Below, piece after piece: positions 54,569 through 63,619 of a stretch of DNA of 64,000 bases (positions within the stretch are counted from its first letter, which is position 1; each line of letters opens with the position of its first letter). The stretch spans positions 124,001 through 188,000 of the forward strand of contig JALIHJ010000040.1 in the NCBI GenBank assembly GCA_022984795.1, read 5' to 3'. Position numbers and translations under genes: made by a program. Source of the DNA: Fabrea salina (lineage: Eukaryota; Ciliophora; Heterotrichea; Heterotrichida; Fabreidae). The notes below the pieces were generated by a model. That model was given only the letters and a program-made list of their open reading frames with translations, searched no databases and was not told the DNA's origin.

Positions 54569-57247
54569 TCAGCCTAAGCTTTCGTATATGAGTCTTGTTT
54601 TAGATCGGTACGCAAATATTAGCTCGTCTTTTTTCTGAGCTAACTTTTCACTGAAGAGGTCCTTAAAATCTAGGTCTTTGGCACCTTTTTTCCGTGCAGC
54701 AACTTTTAGTATCCGGTCAAAGCAGCTCTGCACGGCTAGGCTGTCTCCCATGACTTCCTTGAAGAACTCAATCTCTGTCCAAACCTGGACTAAGTCTTCT
54801 TGTTTAAGGGTCTTTCTAAGGTCCTTGATGGTTCTTCTCCAAGAGTTAGCGCATTCTGCGGCTAAGTTTTCCATGACTTCTTGGGCAATTTGAGGACAGT
54901 ACCTAGAGGTAGCTTCTTTTGCCTTTACTAGTTTTTGGAGTATTTTGAAAACGTAAGGTCTGAGTTGGTTTAGTTGAACCTGGGACTCTATTATTCTCTT
55001 GTACATCACAGAGATGTCCACACCTAAGTCTTCGAAGTTGTAGGACAACCCTTGGGTTATGACTTTTGTGAACGTTCCAGATTTGTTGTCTACGAAGTAC
55101 TTGAGTAAGCTGTTTTGGAACTTAGTGAGGTCTTCCACCACTTGCTACATAAACTTTACAGATTTTTCTTGTAATAGTTTTTGAGAAAGTTCAGTTTCAA
55201 AAACTTCTTGGAAGGCTTTAAACAGGTTGTCAACTATAAAGTTCTTTAGGTAAATAGTGTTGCTTATGCTCAAAAGGATCTTTTCAGACTTAGTAACTTT
55301 AACTTGGCAAGTAGTGTTTAAAGCAGTTTGCATAGCTACAAGCATTGCATTTAGGCAACTTTTGATTCCTTGGCCCATTACGTCGTAGTACCCTGTAATT
55401 TGTGGTAGTTTATGTTTCATTTCCTTCATTTTCTCGATAACTACTATTTGGAATATCCTTGGCAAGCATGTTCCATACCTGTTTTCGAAGTCTTTGCTCC
55501 AAAGTTCTTCTTTGTAGAGCTCTGAAATCTGCTTTTCGGTGTTTGCGATCTCTGTGATTATAAGCCTCCGAGTGAACTCGTTGGTGAATTCTTTGAACTT
55601 GTCAACTGGAATGATTGCTGAAAGTCGTTTAACGTACTCCGAAAACTCTAAAATACAAATGGACCTCAAAGGGTTCTTGGGGTCATTTTCGAAAAGGTAA
55701 CTAGCTAGTTTGTTGGCTAGGTGCACAGAGGCGTTCTTAACCTTTTTCAAAGCTTTAGAAGCAAGGTCTAACTTGGGGTGGCTGAGTAAGCTACAAAGGA
55801 CTTCAAATATCTTAGCAGACTTATCCAGAATGTTCATGATGAACTGGTCTGAAGCTTGTTTTTCAACTCGGTTTTCGTTGCTGAGTCTAACTCCTTTTTT
55901 GAGCCAAGGCAACTCTACTTGGGTGTTGATTTTGGCAAACATTTTGTCAACGTTGGACTTGATTCTGGCACTCACAAGGTTCATAACTGTGTACACAGGG
56001 TTGTTTTCGGAGTCGATGATGCTTAGGTGGTTGATGCTTCTTTCAAGGGTGTCTTTGCAGAAGAGTCTGTCTTTTTTAAGGTTTTCAAGGATAAGGTTTT
56101 TAGTTTGTTTTAGAGTTTCTTGGAGCTGACTCATTAGCTTTGAGAAGAGGGGCAAGTGGGAGTGCTCTTTGATGACATTTAAGTTTTTAGAGCACAACTC
56201 CACTACGCTGTCAAAGTCCGAGTTTGTTAAGTAGCTCTGAAGCAAGTTTGGAAGTTTAAATAAGTAACTGTACTTGTTTGACAGGTGAATCAGTCGTTTG
56301 ACTCTTTCCATCTCAGCTTTTTGCTTGACTAAAGGGTTCAGCATAGAGTTTTCTACTTCTGCTGCGTTTTTAAGTGCTTCGTGGGCCTTTGCTGCGTTTC
56401 CTTGGAGTTCTTGCTGGGCTAGGTTGGTTTTAAGGTCCTCAAGCATGTTGTGGCACTCCCCAAAGACTTCAGAGTTCTCAGTTACTAGTTGGTGGTAGTT
56501 GCTTTTTTTTTCTTCAAGTGTCTTTTTGAGGTTCTGGAGGCCTTGTTTCAAGTCACTTATGCTTGTTTTAGAGTGGAACTTGTTGAGGAACAGCAGTGGC
56601 TTGAAGTTGCCTGATTTGATGTCTAACTGGTCAGTTGAGATAAGAGCTTTGCCTGTTGAAAGCACTGGGTATATTCCTAGGTGGTCCTGGACTTGGGGTT
56701 CTACCCACTGACTCCACCTTTCTGGCTCTTCTTCGGTTTTAGTGCTAGGTTCTTTTTTTTCAAGCCACTTTAAAAACCTTTCTTGGTAAACTTGTCTAGT
56801 AATGTATGCTTCAACAGGTAGAGCTGGCTTGACTTGTTTAATTCGCATGCACAAGTAAAAAATATCTTCTTTGCGGCTTGACTCTGCTGCTTTAAAGTGC
56901 TTGTCTATTTTCATCTGTTTCAATATTAGTCGGTCAGTAGCCCCTAGCACGTGCATGGCGTCTTGTGAGTTAGGCGACTTCTCTATGATCTTAACTATTA
57001 ACTGCAGAGCGTAGTGTGCTGAGTTCTTAAGGCTCTTTCTTATGTGGTTTTCGCCTCCAGTGGTTCCGAGGAGTCCTTTTTTGGACTCGTATCCCATCAT
57101 GACTAGGTTGACTTCGCGGCTGTTGAGTTTAAGGTTTTCTGAGCCAAACAGCGTTTCTTCAAGCAGCTCTAAAGCCTTCATCTTTTTGCCTCTTGTGTGG
57201 AGGTTCATCATAGTCACTATGTCTTTAAGCTTCTCAAACCTACTCAT
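54569..57247 (-). CDS. EXOC2: Exocyst subunit Sec5 (EXOC2), two exons
   Basis: CDS complement(join(54569..55144,55160..57247)), 887 aa; the animal protein is about 920. Without splicing the gene breaks into 700- and 190-residue pieces. It is a long all-helical CATCHR-type protein: GLLGTTGGENHIRKSLKNSAHYAL region, coiled coil around residue 230-320, ...RICILEFSEYVKRLSAIIP, ITGYYDVMGQGIKSCLNAMLVA, and a C-terminal bundle with SRYCPQIAQEVMENLAAECANSWRRTI. The TIG domain that binds Ral in animals is absent. Sec5 tethers secretory vesicles. Assignment rests on length and general pattern. Confidence 0.72.
55145..55159 (-). other. 15-nt intron of Sec5 (phase 0)
   Basis: GTAAAGTTTATGTAG on the coding strand, A at position 10. 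Joins LLQEKS to QVVEDLTKFQNSLLK. Confidence 0.9.
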
Positions 57248-57254
57248 TTTAATA

Positions 57255-58247
57255 ATGTTCAGAAGTGGCCACTTATACAGAGAAGTTTTGTACGTAGAGC
57301 ACCAGTTGTCCTTGCAACAAACAGCTACTATAAGTCAGGTTTCTAAAGTAAACGACCATCTGTGCAGAAGCAAAGTACTCAGACTGGCAAACGAAGGCAA
57401 ACTTTACATTCCTCCAACTGAGTCCAGGACTTTAAGGATTCCTATGTCTTTTTTGGTGTTCCAGCTTTTCATCCCTGAAAACAAGCCATTTAAACTCCAA
57501 GTTACCTGCACTGATTCCAACTACACTAAGTTCACTTTAGAGTTTACTGAGACTCAAGAAGTCAAAGTACTAGAAAAAAGAGTACTCATACCCTTCCACA
57601 TACTACAAATGGATATTTGGAATAACCTTTGCATAGACGTAATAGGGATACTTCGTAACTGCTTTAAGACCAACATTGACTATGTAGAAACAATTAAGCT
57701 CTTTGCCAACTCACGAGTTAGAATGATATTTGCACTTAAGTTTCCTCTTAAACAAAACCTAAAAGACTACGAACAGGTTTTACCAACCCACTGCATGCTT
57801 CCAGAAGGCCTTTACACTGTCCAAGTAGTCAACATGGAAATGCTTGGCAGAGTATTGGGGTTCTCCAAAGCAGAACAAACACTTATCAAAAGCCCTAACA
57901 AGCGCAAAAAGGTGCAAAAAAGAAAGTACTCAGGGGAACTTAGAATCTATGACAAAGTAATCAAAGCACAACTAGGCCCGAAACTGTACAGAGACTGTAA
58001 GTAACATTCAGACATAATCTCCAAGCACTTTTTCAGCTCTGAGTCTCCTCAACCCTTAAAAGCCCAGTTCATGCCTAAAACCTCCAAAAAGACTCAACAG
58101 TCCCCTGTTCCTAACTTCTATGAAAATATGGTTGCTAAACTCACTGCTTTCAGAGCTTCCACTCCTCCTTTTGTGGGCTTAGACCACTCAAAGTTAACTT
58201 ACGACCCCCTAGCTAAAAACTATTCTCAAAATTCAAACTATAGTTAA
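57255..58247 (+). CDS. CFAP20-domain protein, two exons
   Basis: CDS join(57255..57996,58012..58247), 325 aa. ATG 57255 (MFRSGHLYREVLYVEHQ); longer in-frame starts upstream overlap the divergent Sec5 gene and were rejected. The first 190 residues look like a CFAP20/DUF667 domain: LRIPMSFLVFQLFIPENKPFKLQVTCTDSNYTKFTLEF, VLIPFHILQMDIWNNLCIDVIGILRNCF. Splicing a 15-nt intron adds an 80-residue polar tail (SSESPQPLKAQFMPKTSKK). It is a more divergent relative of the gene at 32141, probably also a ciliary microtubule protein. Confidence 0.75.
57997..58011 (+). other. 15-nt intron of the CFAP20-domain gene (phase 1)
   Basis: GTAAGTAACATTCAG, A at position 10, ends CAG. Removal opens the frame to TAA at 58245-58247. 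Confidence 0.85.
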
Positions 58248-58262
58248 ATAAGTTAACCGGAG

Positions 58263-58889
58263 TCACTTAGCACCCCTATACAACTTGAAACCGTATATTC
58301 TAGGTATATACATGTTTTTGCTAGGACTAGGGATTAACTCGGGGTAGTTCATCAACACTAAGTGAGCAACTGACTTTCCGAAGTAAGCCCCGTCAATATC
58401 TCCACACTTAGGTTTAGGAAAATAAAGCTCTTCGCACCTAGGACAAAACACCTTTACTCTGCTGACTTCTAGTTCTTCTGAAGTTCCTATTGGCAGTAAG
58501 TTTTGCCTTTCACACAGGATTCTGGGGCACGTTCCATACTCCCCAACTAAGTATTTTTCCTTTACCAAAGACAACCCTGGTGGGCTTTGTATATACCTAG
58601 CATGTATAAGTCCGTAGAGGTCTGAACACTCTTTGTAGAACTCAATGTATTTTTGGTCCTGGAAGTCTTCTTCTTCAGGAATGTCGTCTGAAAGGATTGT
58701 TTGGAGTGCTTGCTTGAAGTTAGGAAACACAGGTCTGAGTCCGTAAAGGTTAAATGCGTCCCGGATGTAGTCTTCGTCCACCTCAACCAAAAATTCGTTT
58801 CCTTCAAGTGAGCAAAACCACTGAATCCAACTTCCAATAAACATCTCTTCGTCTTCTGAGCTTTCTAAGTAAACTTTACCTATTTCCAT
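58263..58889 (-). CDS. CSNK2B: Casein kinase 2 regulatory beta subunit
   Basis: 208 aa, ends TGA. SWIQWFCSLEGNEFLVEVDEDYIRDAFNLYGL, an acidic loop-like stretch, LIHARYIQSPPGLSLVKEKYLVGEYGTCPRILCERQNLLPIG, and the zinc finger CPRILC...VKVFCPRCEELYFPKPK, then DGAYFGKSVAHLVLMNYPEL and GFKLYRGAK. All hallmarks of CK2 beta and normal length. It forms the tetrameric CK2 holoenzyme with the catalytic alpha subunit (not in this window). Confidence 0.96.
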   Translation of the reverse strand: MEIGKVYLESSEDEEMFIGSWIQWFCSLEGNEFLVEVDEDYIRDAFNLYGLRPVFPNFKQALQTILSDDIPEEEDFQDQKYIEFYKECSDLYGLIHARYIQSPPGLSLVKEKYLVGEYGTCPRILCERQNLLPIGTSEELEVSRVKVFCPRCEELYFPKPKCGDIDGAYFGKSVAHLVLMNYPELIPSPSKNMYIPRIYGFKLYRGAK

Positions 58890-58894
58890 ATTAA

Positions 58895-59929
58895 TTAAAT
58901 GGACCTACTCCAGAACTTTGTGTAGCAGTCTTTGCTTCCAGAAGCAACTAAGTGTCCTAAAGGGTGCCAAGCCACGTCTCTAATTACAGCTGTGTGGGCG
59001 TTTTCTACGAACCAAGCGCATTCTTCGTACTCAGCTAGCCAAAACCCTAGACTTCCGTCGAACCCTCCAGTCACGAAAAGTTCAGGGTGGAAAGGGTGCC
59101 AAGCTACACTACTTACTTCTTTTTGGTGCTTCCGGTACACCTTCATTTCTTTCATAGTTCGGATGTCGTAAAGCTTCACCAAAGTATCTCTGGAAGCCGT
59201 TAGCAAGTAGTTCCCGTTCAAACTCCACTTAACTTTAGTAACTGCGTTGTTGTGAGCGTGCACGTTGCAGAGTTCCCTTGAAGTTTTAGGGTCCCACAGC
59301 TTCACTAAGCTGTCCTTACTTCCAGTAGCTATCAGTGACTTGTAAGGGTGCCAGTCAGCACACTTAACGTCCCAGCCGTGCCCAGAAAGCTCCCTTTCAA
59401 CCCTCATGCTGCTGAAGTCCCAGACCTTCCCTAGTCGGTCGTCAGAACAAGACACAAACTTGACTCCTTCGCCTGGCGAAAACGAAAGGTCCCTTACAGC
59501 TTCGTCGTGTCCGTGTTCTTTTTTAAGGGTCTTCATGTTGCTTTTGGACACTATGATGAACCCTTGGTTGTCGCCTGATATTATGAACTGGTAGTTTTTG
59601 GTCCACTTCATCACTCGAATTCCGTAGTTGTGCACCTGGATAAGACTGTCGTACTTAAAGTTAGTTCCGCTCCACAACAAGAACTCCCCCGACTCGCAGC
59701 CAATTATAGCTCGTTTGCCATGCCAAGTCCAAGCCAGTGCAAACACTGGAGAGGGTTTTTTGTTTTTAAAGGCACAAGCAAGGTTCCTGCATATAGCTTG
59801 TTGCGGAAGAGGCTCTGCAAAGGCAGGAAGTTGTCTGTGGAAGCCTAAACTGTAAGGCCGGGAGTGCAAGTAGTTCACAATAGAAGGTTGGGGTTCTATT
59901 ATTTTACGCTCGGCTTTGTCATCTGCCAT
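58895..59929 (-). CDS. WDR33: WD40 mRNA 3'-end processing factor WDR33/Pfs2
   Basis: 344 aa. Short N-terminus with DYxxxSxYxLxxQRxW-like RPYSLGFHRQLPAF, then seven WD repeats: SPVFALAWTWHGKRAIIGCESGEFLLWSG, GHDEAVRDLSFSPGEGVKFVSCSDDRLGKVWDF, GHGWDVKCADWHPYKSLIATGSKDSLVKLWDPKT, and so on. These are typical of WDR33/Pfs2, which reads the AAUAAA signal in CPSF. The long collagen-like tail of animal WDR33 is absent, as in yeast Pfs2. Stop lies 5 bp behind the CK2 beta start. Confidence 0.92.
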   Translation of the reverse strand: MADDKAERKIIEPQPSIVNYLHSRPYSLGFHRQLPAFAEPLPQQAICRNLACAFKNKKPSPVFALAWTWHGKRAIIGCESGEFLLWSGTNFKYDSLIQVHNYGIRVMKWTKNYQFIISGDNQGFIIVSKSNMKTLKKEHGHDEAVRDLSFSPGEGVKFVSCSDDRLGKVWDFSSMRVERELSGHGWDVKCADWHPYKSLIATGSKDSLVKLWDPKTSRELCNVHAHNNAVTKVKWSLNGNYLLTASRDTLVKLYDIRTMKEMKVYRKHQKEVSSVAWHPFHPELFVTGGFDGSLGFWLAEYEECAWFVENAHTAVIRDVAWHPLGHLVASGSKDCYTKFWSRSI

Positions 59930-59931
59930 AT

Positions 59932-61167
59932 CTAATTACTTAATCTTTCTAGGATCTCTGCAAACGAAGGTCTTGAACGAGGCTCTGAGCTGCGGCACTC
60001 TTCAATTAGAGTAGAGTACTTCCTAGAGATGGGAATTGGCAGATCTAGTTTGTAGTTGCCTCCAAGAACTTTTTCGCGGATTCCAGCAGGTTCCAGTCCG
60101 TCGTAAGGAACTTCTCTAGACATGATCTCCCAAAACACAGTTCCAAACGCAAAAACATCTACTTTTTCGTCGTAAGCTTGTTTGCGGAACAACTCAGGAG
60201 CCATGTAGGAAGGGGTTCCTGAGAACTGCATAGACCCCTTGTTAAGTTCGGTTTTGAACCTTGCAAGTCCAAAATCGCATATTTTGACGTTGTAACTGTT
60301 GTCTAAGAGTACGTTCATGGTTTTGAGGTCCCTGTGTACAACTCCGCTTTGGTGGTAAAACATAAACACCCTAGCTATTTGTGTAGCTATTCTTAGTTTG
60401 GTTTCTTCAGGCACTGCTTCGCGGGACTTGTGTAGTAAGTCAAACAAACTCCCCTGCTCAGCAAAGTCAGTTACAATAGTAAGGTGAGGTCTGCTGCATA
60501 TAGACATAAGAAGAACAGTGTTGGGGTGCCTTAAGTACCCAAGCATTGAAATTTCGTTTTCAAACTCTTCTTGGAGTTCAGGGGTTATTATGGGGTCCAC
60601 TATTACTTTGACTGCTACTGGGGACCCCCTCCAAGATCCTTTGTGGACTACACTGAAACCTCCTTGACTAACTATTTCGCCGAGTTCCAACTCTTCGTAG
60701 TCAATTTCTGTTACGCCTTTGTGAGCGTTTTTGACAACTGCACTCCTGACGTTTTCGGTTTGTTTGTTTTCTTCTTTGAAGTGTTTAGGGAACTCAGAGG
60801 GCTTGCGGGGTTCTGGAAGACTAGTTCCTAAGTACTCTGAGAGTCGGCCTTTCAAAGAAGGCCCTGAAAGCACGCCCAAATTAATAGGATTGCCTTCTAG
60901 GTTTAAGAATTCAAGGTTTGGAAGGCTTAGAATTTCCTGTGGAATAGAAGATATTGAGTTGCACGAAAGGTCCAAGTGCACCAGGTTTTCTAGTTCCTGT
61001 ATAGAACCCGGTACTTGAGTTAGTGAGTTCCCAGATAAGTTAAGTTTTTCGAGCGACTTGATTTTGAACAGGTCTTGTGGCCAGTTGCTGATATTTCGGT
61101 TTGAAATTTCTAGTGAAGTTTGGTTCCCGCGTCTTGCTCTGCGAATTGTTAAGGAAACTTCGTCCAT
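59932..61167 (-). CDS. LRR plus tyrosine kinase-like (TKL) protein kinase
   Basis: 411 aa. Residues 15-100 are four leucine-rich repeats of the plant/ROCO type (LEKLNLSGNSLTQVPGSIQEL; LVHLDLSCNSISSIPQEIL), then a TKL kinase: LELGEIVSQGGFSVVHKGSWRG, VAVKVIVD, VVHRDLKTMNVLLDNSYNVKICDFGLARF, SGTPSYMAPELFRKQAYDEKVDVFAFGTVFWEI. All catalytic residues are present. The glycine loop reads SQGGFS. No membrane segment, so a cytosolic signalling kinase. Start codon is 11 bp from the next gene's. Confidence 0.93.
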   Translation of the reverse strand: MDEVSLTIRRARRGNQTSLEISNRNISNWPQDLFKIKSLEKLNLSGNSLTQVPGSIQELENLVHLDLSCNSISSIPQEILSLPNLEFLNLEGNPINLGVLSGPSLKGRLSEYLGTSLPEPRKPSEFPKHFKEENKQTENVRSAVVKNAHKGVTEIDYEELELGEIVSQGGFSVVHKGSWRGSPVAVKVIVDPIITPELQEEFENEISMLGYLRHPNTVLLMSICSRPHLTIVTDFAEQGSLFDLLHKSREAVPEETKLRIATQIARVFMFYHQSGVVHRDLKTMNVLLDNSYNVKICDFGLARFKTELNKGSMQFSGTPSYMAPELFRKQAYDEKVDVFAFGTVFWEIMSREVPYDGLEPAGIREKVLGGNYKLDLPIPISRKYSTLIEECRSSEPRSRPSFAEILERLSN

Positions 61168-61178
61168 TTTATATACTT

Positions 61179-63269
61179 ATGCAGGAACTAGCAACTAACT
61201 TTATTTCAGCTGTGAAGAACCTTAAGCATGAGGAGAACTTAGACTTGGTACTGGAAGTTTTAAAGCAGCACTTGCCAGTGCCCAAAGCCTTTATAAGCCA
61301 AGTTCTTTTGCAGTGTGCTCAAATGCAAGCACACACTACAGAAGTAACCCTTAAGTCCTTAGAAGTGCTTGAGTTTGTTTCAGAAAACTATCAAATAGAC
61401 TCCCAAGAACAACTTATCTTGCTAAATACAGTCTTCAACCTCTGTGCAACTAGGAACTCCAAAGTTAAAAAGTCTTCTTGGAAAGTATTGGAAAAGTTAC
61501 TTAGAGTTTTAAGTGAACAAACTAAAAAAGACTCCTTTCCAGGACTACTGAAACTTGTTGCTGAAGAAACTAAGCTTTTTAGAAACCAAGGAGTTGGTGC
61601 TTCAGAGGTTTCTTTTAAGCTTGCTTTGAGTTGCTTGGAAAGTTTGTGTGGCTTGCTAGTCGGCAGTAGTGCTTGGAGTAAGTATGCACTAAGCAAATCA
61701 GAGCCTTTGTTAAGCAGCATACTTAGAAACTTAGTGTGGGTTTGGGAGTCTGGAATGGAATGTAGTTTGGAGTACCTAAGAGTAGTGGAGTTTTTTTACA
61801 GGAACTTTAATGAGCCTAAAAACTTGTTAGAAATAATACTTACTGTAAGTGCCAAGCACCAAGTAAGTATAGAATTGCAAGACCAAAGACTCGAAAGTAC
61901 TATACTTGAGCTATTCAAGAAGCTGAAGTGTTTGTCTAAAGACCAAAAGGGTATTTACCTAGAGTCTATACTCAGTGGCATTGCTTCAGTAGACTTACCT
62001 TGCTTTGTGTTTTTAAACAAAGACTTTCTTCTACAAGAACTGTTTAGTATCTTAGAACTTACCCAAACACTGCCTTTTGAACCAAAAACTTTTTTAGCGT
62101 TTAGTTTCTTTGAAAACAGTTTTGAAGTTTGGACTTCTTTCAAAAAGCTAATGAAGGTGTTAGTAAACTACGAACTCCAGGATGAGTTATTGTCACTCAG
62201 TAAAACTCTAGAGTCTTTTGAAGAAATGCTTAAAGTGTCTTTGCTTTTAAGCTTCAACTGCATTGAGGTGTCTGTAAATATCCTTGAACAACTTTTATTC
62301 AGGCAAGGCAACTCGTTAATCGGCCACTGCAAGCTTGTTTACTACAACTTAATTCAAATTCAGTTTAAGCATCAAAGTATAAGTGAACTAAGCTACATAG
62401 AGGGGTTGCTGCACTCAGGAGACTACCCTTGTATTAAAGACACCCTTTCTGAACTAGTTCCCAAACACAAAACTGACTTGACTCAACTCCTCCTAAACAA
62501 ACAAAAAGTTACGACTCTAGACAGAATAGCTCACTCCATCACTAGTTACACACACTTCCAAAAACAAGACACTCACCTGTTTTTGCAAGAAGCTCTTCAC
62601 CAACTAGACCAGACTCCTAAGCACTCTTATGCTTTTAAGCTTACTTACTTAGACTTTTTTCTAAAAGTGACTCCTCACTTAAACACTCCAAAAGCCAACA
62701 TTTACAGGCACATGTTGCTAGCAATCAGACCTAACCTTTCCTCCAGAGTTTCTTCTCTTGACAACAGAAAACTAGTACTTAAGACCCTCCAAGTTTTCAA
62801 AGAAAGTATGCCTCAGATCCACAACAAAGAAATTGACTTAAACGAAAAAGGCACCTTTTCAGTTGAAGAAGAACCTAACGTAAGGATTCCTAATGCTTTG
62901 GCTTACTTAGCTTGTGAGTACTTGCCTGCTTTAGTAAGGTGCTTTAAGTGCTTGATAGAAGCCAACTGTTTAGGGATCTCAGCAGTGTGCATTGAGATTT
63001 TTAAGATACTAGCAAAACTCCAGCCTGAGTTTTGGGTCACTGAGCAAAGGTTTTACAAAAAGGTTTACCCACAAGTTAAGTTTTTCCTAACAAAAGTCCC
63101 TAGCTCACAGCATTTCCAAATTGAAATTAAAAAGAAACTTTTTGAGTTACTCCACTTAGTCGACAAAAGATGCATTGACCACACAGAGTTACTCCAAATA
63201 CTCCAAAGTTACCAGTCCCCAAAGTTAAGCTACTTGACAGGGCCTTTCTTAACTCTAAAAAATAATTAA
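61179..63269 (+). CDS. Large alpha-helical repeat protein (ARM/HEAT-like), unknown
   Basis: 696 aa from ATG 61179 (MQELATNFISAVKNLKHEENLDLVLEVLKQHLPVPKAF); an upstream in-frame ATG would run into the divergent LRR-kinase. The protein is Leu-rich and helical throughout, with helix pairs that look like ARM/HEAT repeats but no clear signature. The last base of its TAA stop is the first base of the next gene's ATG (TAATG). Family not identified; a nuclear/trafficking scaffold is only a guess. Confidence 0.7.
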   Translation: MQELATNFISAVKNLKHEENLDLVLEVLKQHLPVPKAFISQVLLQCAQMQAHTTEVTLKSLEVLEFVSENYQIDSQEQLILLNTVFNLCATRNSKVKKSSWKVLEKLLRVLSEQTKKDSFPGLLKLVAEETKLFRNQGVGASEVSFKLALSCLESLCGLLVGSSAWSKYALSKSEPLLSSILRNLVWVWESGMECSLEYLRVVEFFYRNFNEPKNLLEIILTVSAKHQVSIELQDQRLESTILELFKKLKCLSKDQKGIYLESILSGIASVDLPCFVFLNKDFLLQELFSILELTQTLPFEPKTFLAFSFFENSFEVWTSFKKLMKVLVNYELQDELLSLSKTLESFEEMLKVSLLLSFNCIEVSVNILEQLLFRQGNSLIGHCKLVYYNLIQIQFKHQSISELSYIEGLLHSGDYPCIKDTLSELVPKHKTDLTQLLLNKQKVTTLDRIAHSITSYTHFQKQDTHLFLQEALHQLDQTPKHSYAFKLTYLDFFLKVTPHLNTPKANIYRHMLLAIRPNLSSRVSSLDNRKLVLKTLQVFKESMPQIHNKEIDLNEKGTFSVEEEPNVRIPNALAYLACEYLPALVRCFKCLIEANCLGISAVCIEIFKILAKLQPEFWVTEQRFYKKVYPQVKFFLTKVPSSQHFQIEIKKKLFELLHLVDKRCIDHTELLQILQSYQSPKLSYLTGPFLTLKNN

Positions 63270-63619
63270 TGGAAGCATACTACCATAAACTTTCACCAGA
63301 AGAAAAACAAATACTTAAAGACTACCAGCAAAGACTAACTGCTTCTAAAAGCTCCCCTAGGTACACCTTAAACACTCCACGTTCTCACAGAGTGTTAACT
63401 GAACCAGCTTCACCTAGAGTCTCTTTTTCAAAGCACCTTCCTTCTACAGTAGTCTCTTCAGAACCATCTTTGTACACCCAAGAAGGTCCTAACTTAAACC
63501 ACCCCCAACTTAAAACTGAACTAGTGAAACTTCTGCAACTAGCTAACAGTCACTTGCACTTGCAAACTGAACTAAACAAACAAGGAAGCAAACTACTCAG
63601 TAACTTTAACTACGCTTAG
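63269..63619 (+). CDS. Small Ser/Pro-rich protein, unknown
   Basis: 116 aa. Starts MEAYYHKLSPEEKQILKDYQQRL, a charged helix, then S/T-P-rich middle (SSPRYTLNTPRSHRVLTEPASPRVSF) with possible proline-directed phosphosites, and a helical C-terminus (LKTELVKLLQLANSHLHLQTELNKQ). Overlaps the upstream stop by one base; its end overlaps the convergent gene by 14 bp. Confidence 0.6.
   Translation: MEAYYHKLSPEEKQILKDYQQRLTASKSSPRYTLNTPRSHRVLTEPASPRVSFSKHLPSTVVSSEPSLYTQEGPNLNHPQLKTELVKLLQLANSHLHLQTELNKQGSKLLSNFNYA

Noticed and set aside
57042-57254. Extended N-terminus of the CFAP20-domain protein
   Set aside because: The 71 extra residues are antisense to Sec5 coding sequence; the MFRSGHLYRE start matches the MF start typical of CFAP20-domain proteins.
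35755-58265. UGA read as Trp (Blepharisma-like code)
   Set aside because: At least five genes (at 35766, 22166, 53979, 54569, 58263) end with TGA at the length expected for family or neighbours, and Trp is written TGG everywhere else.
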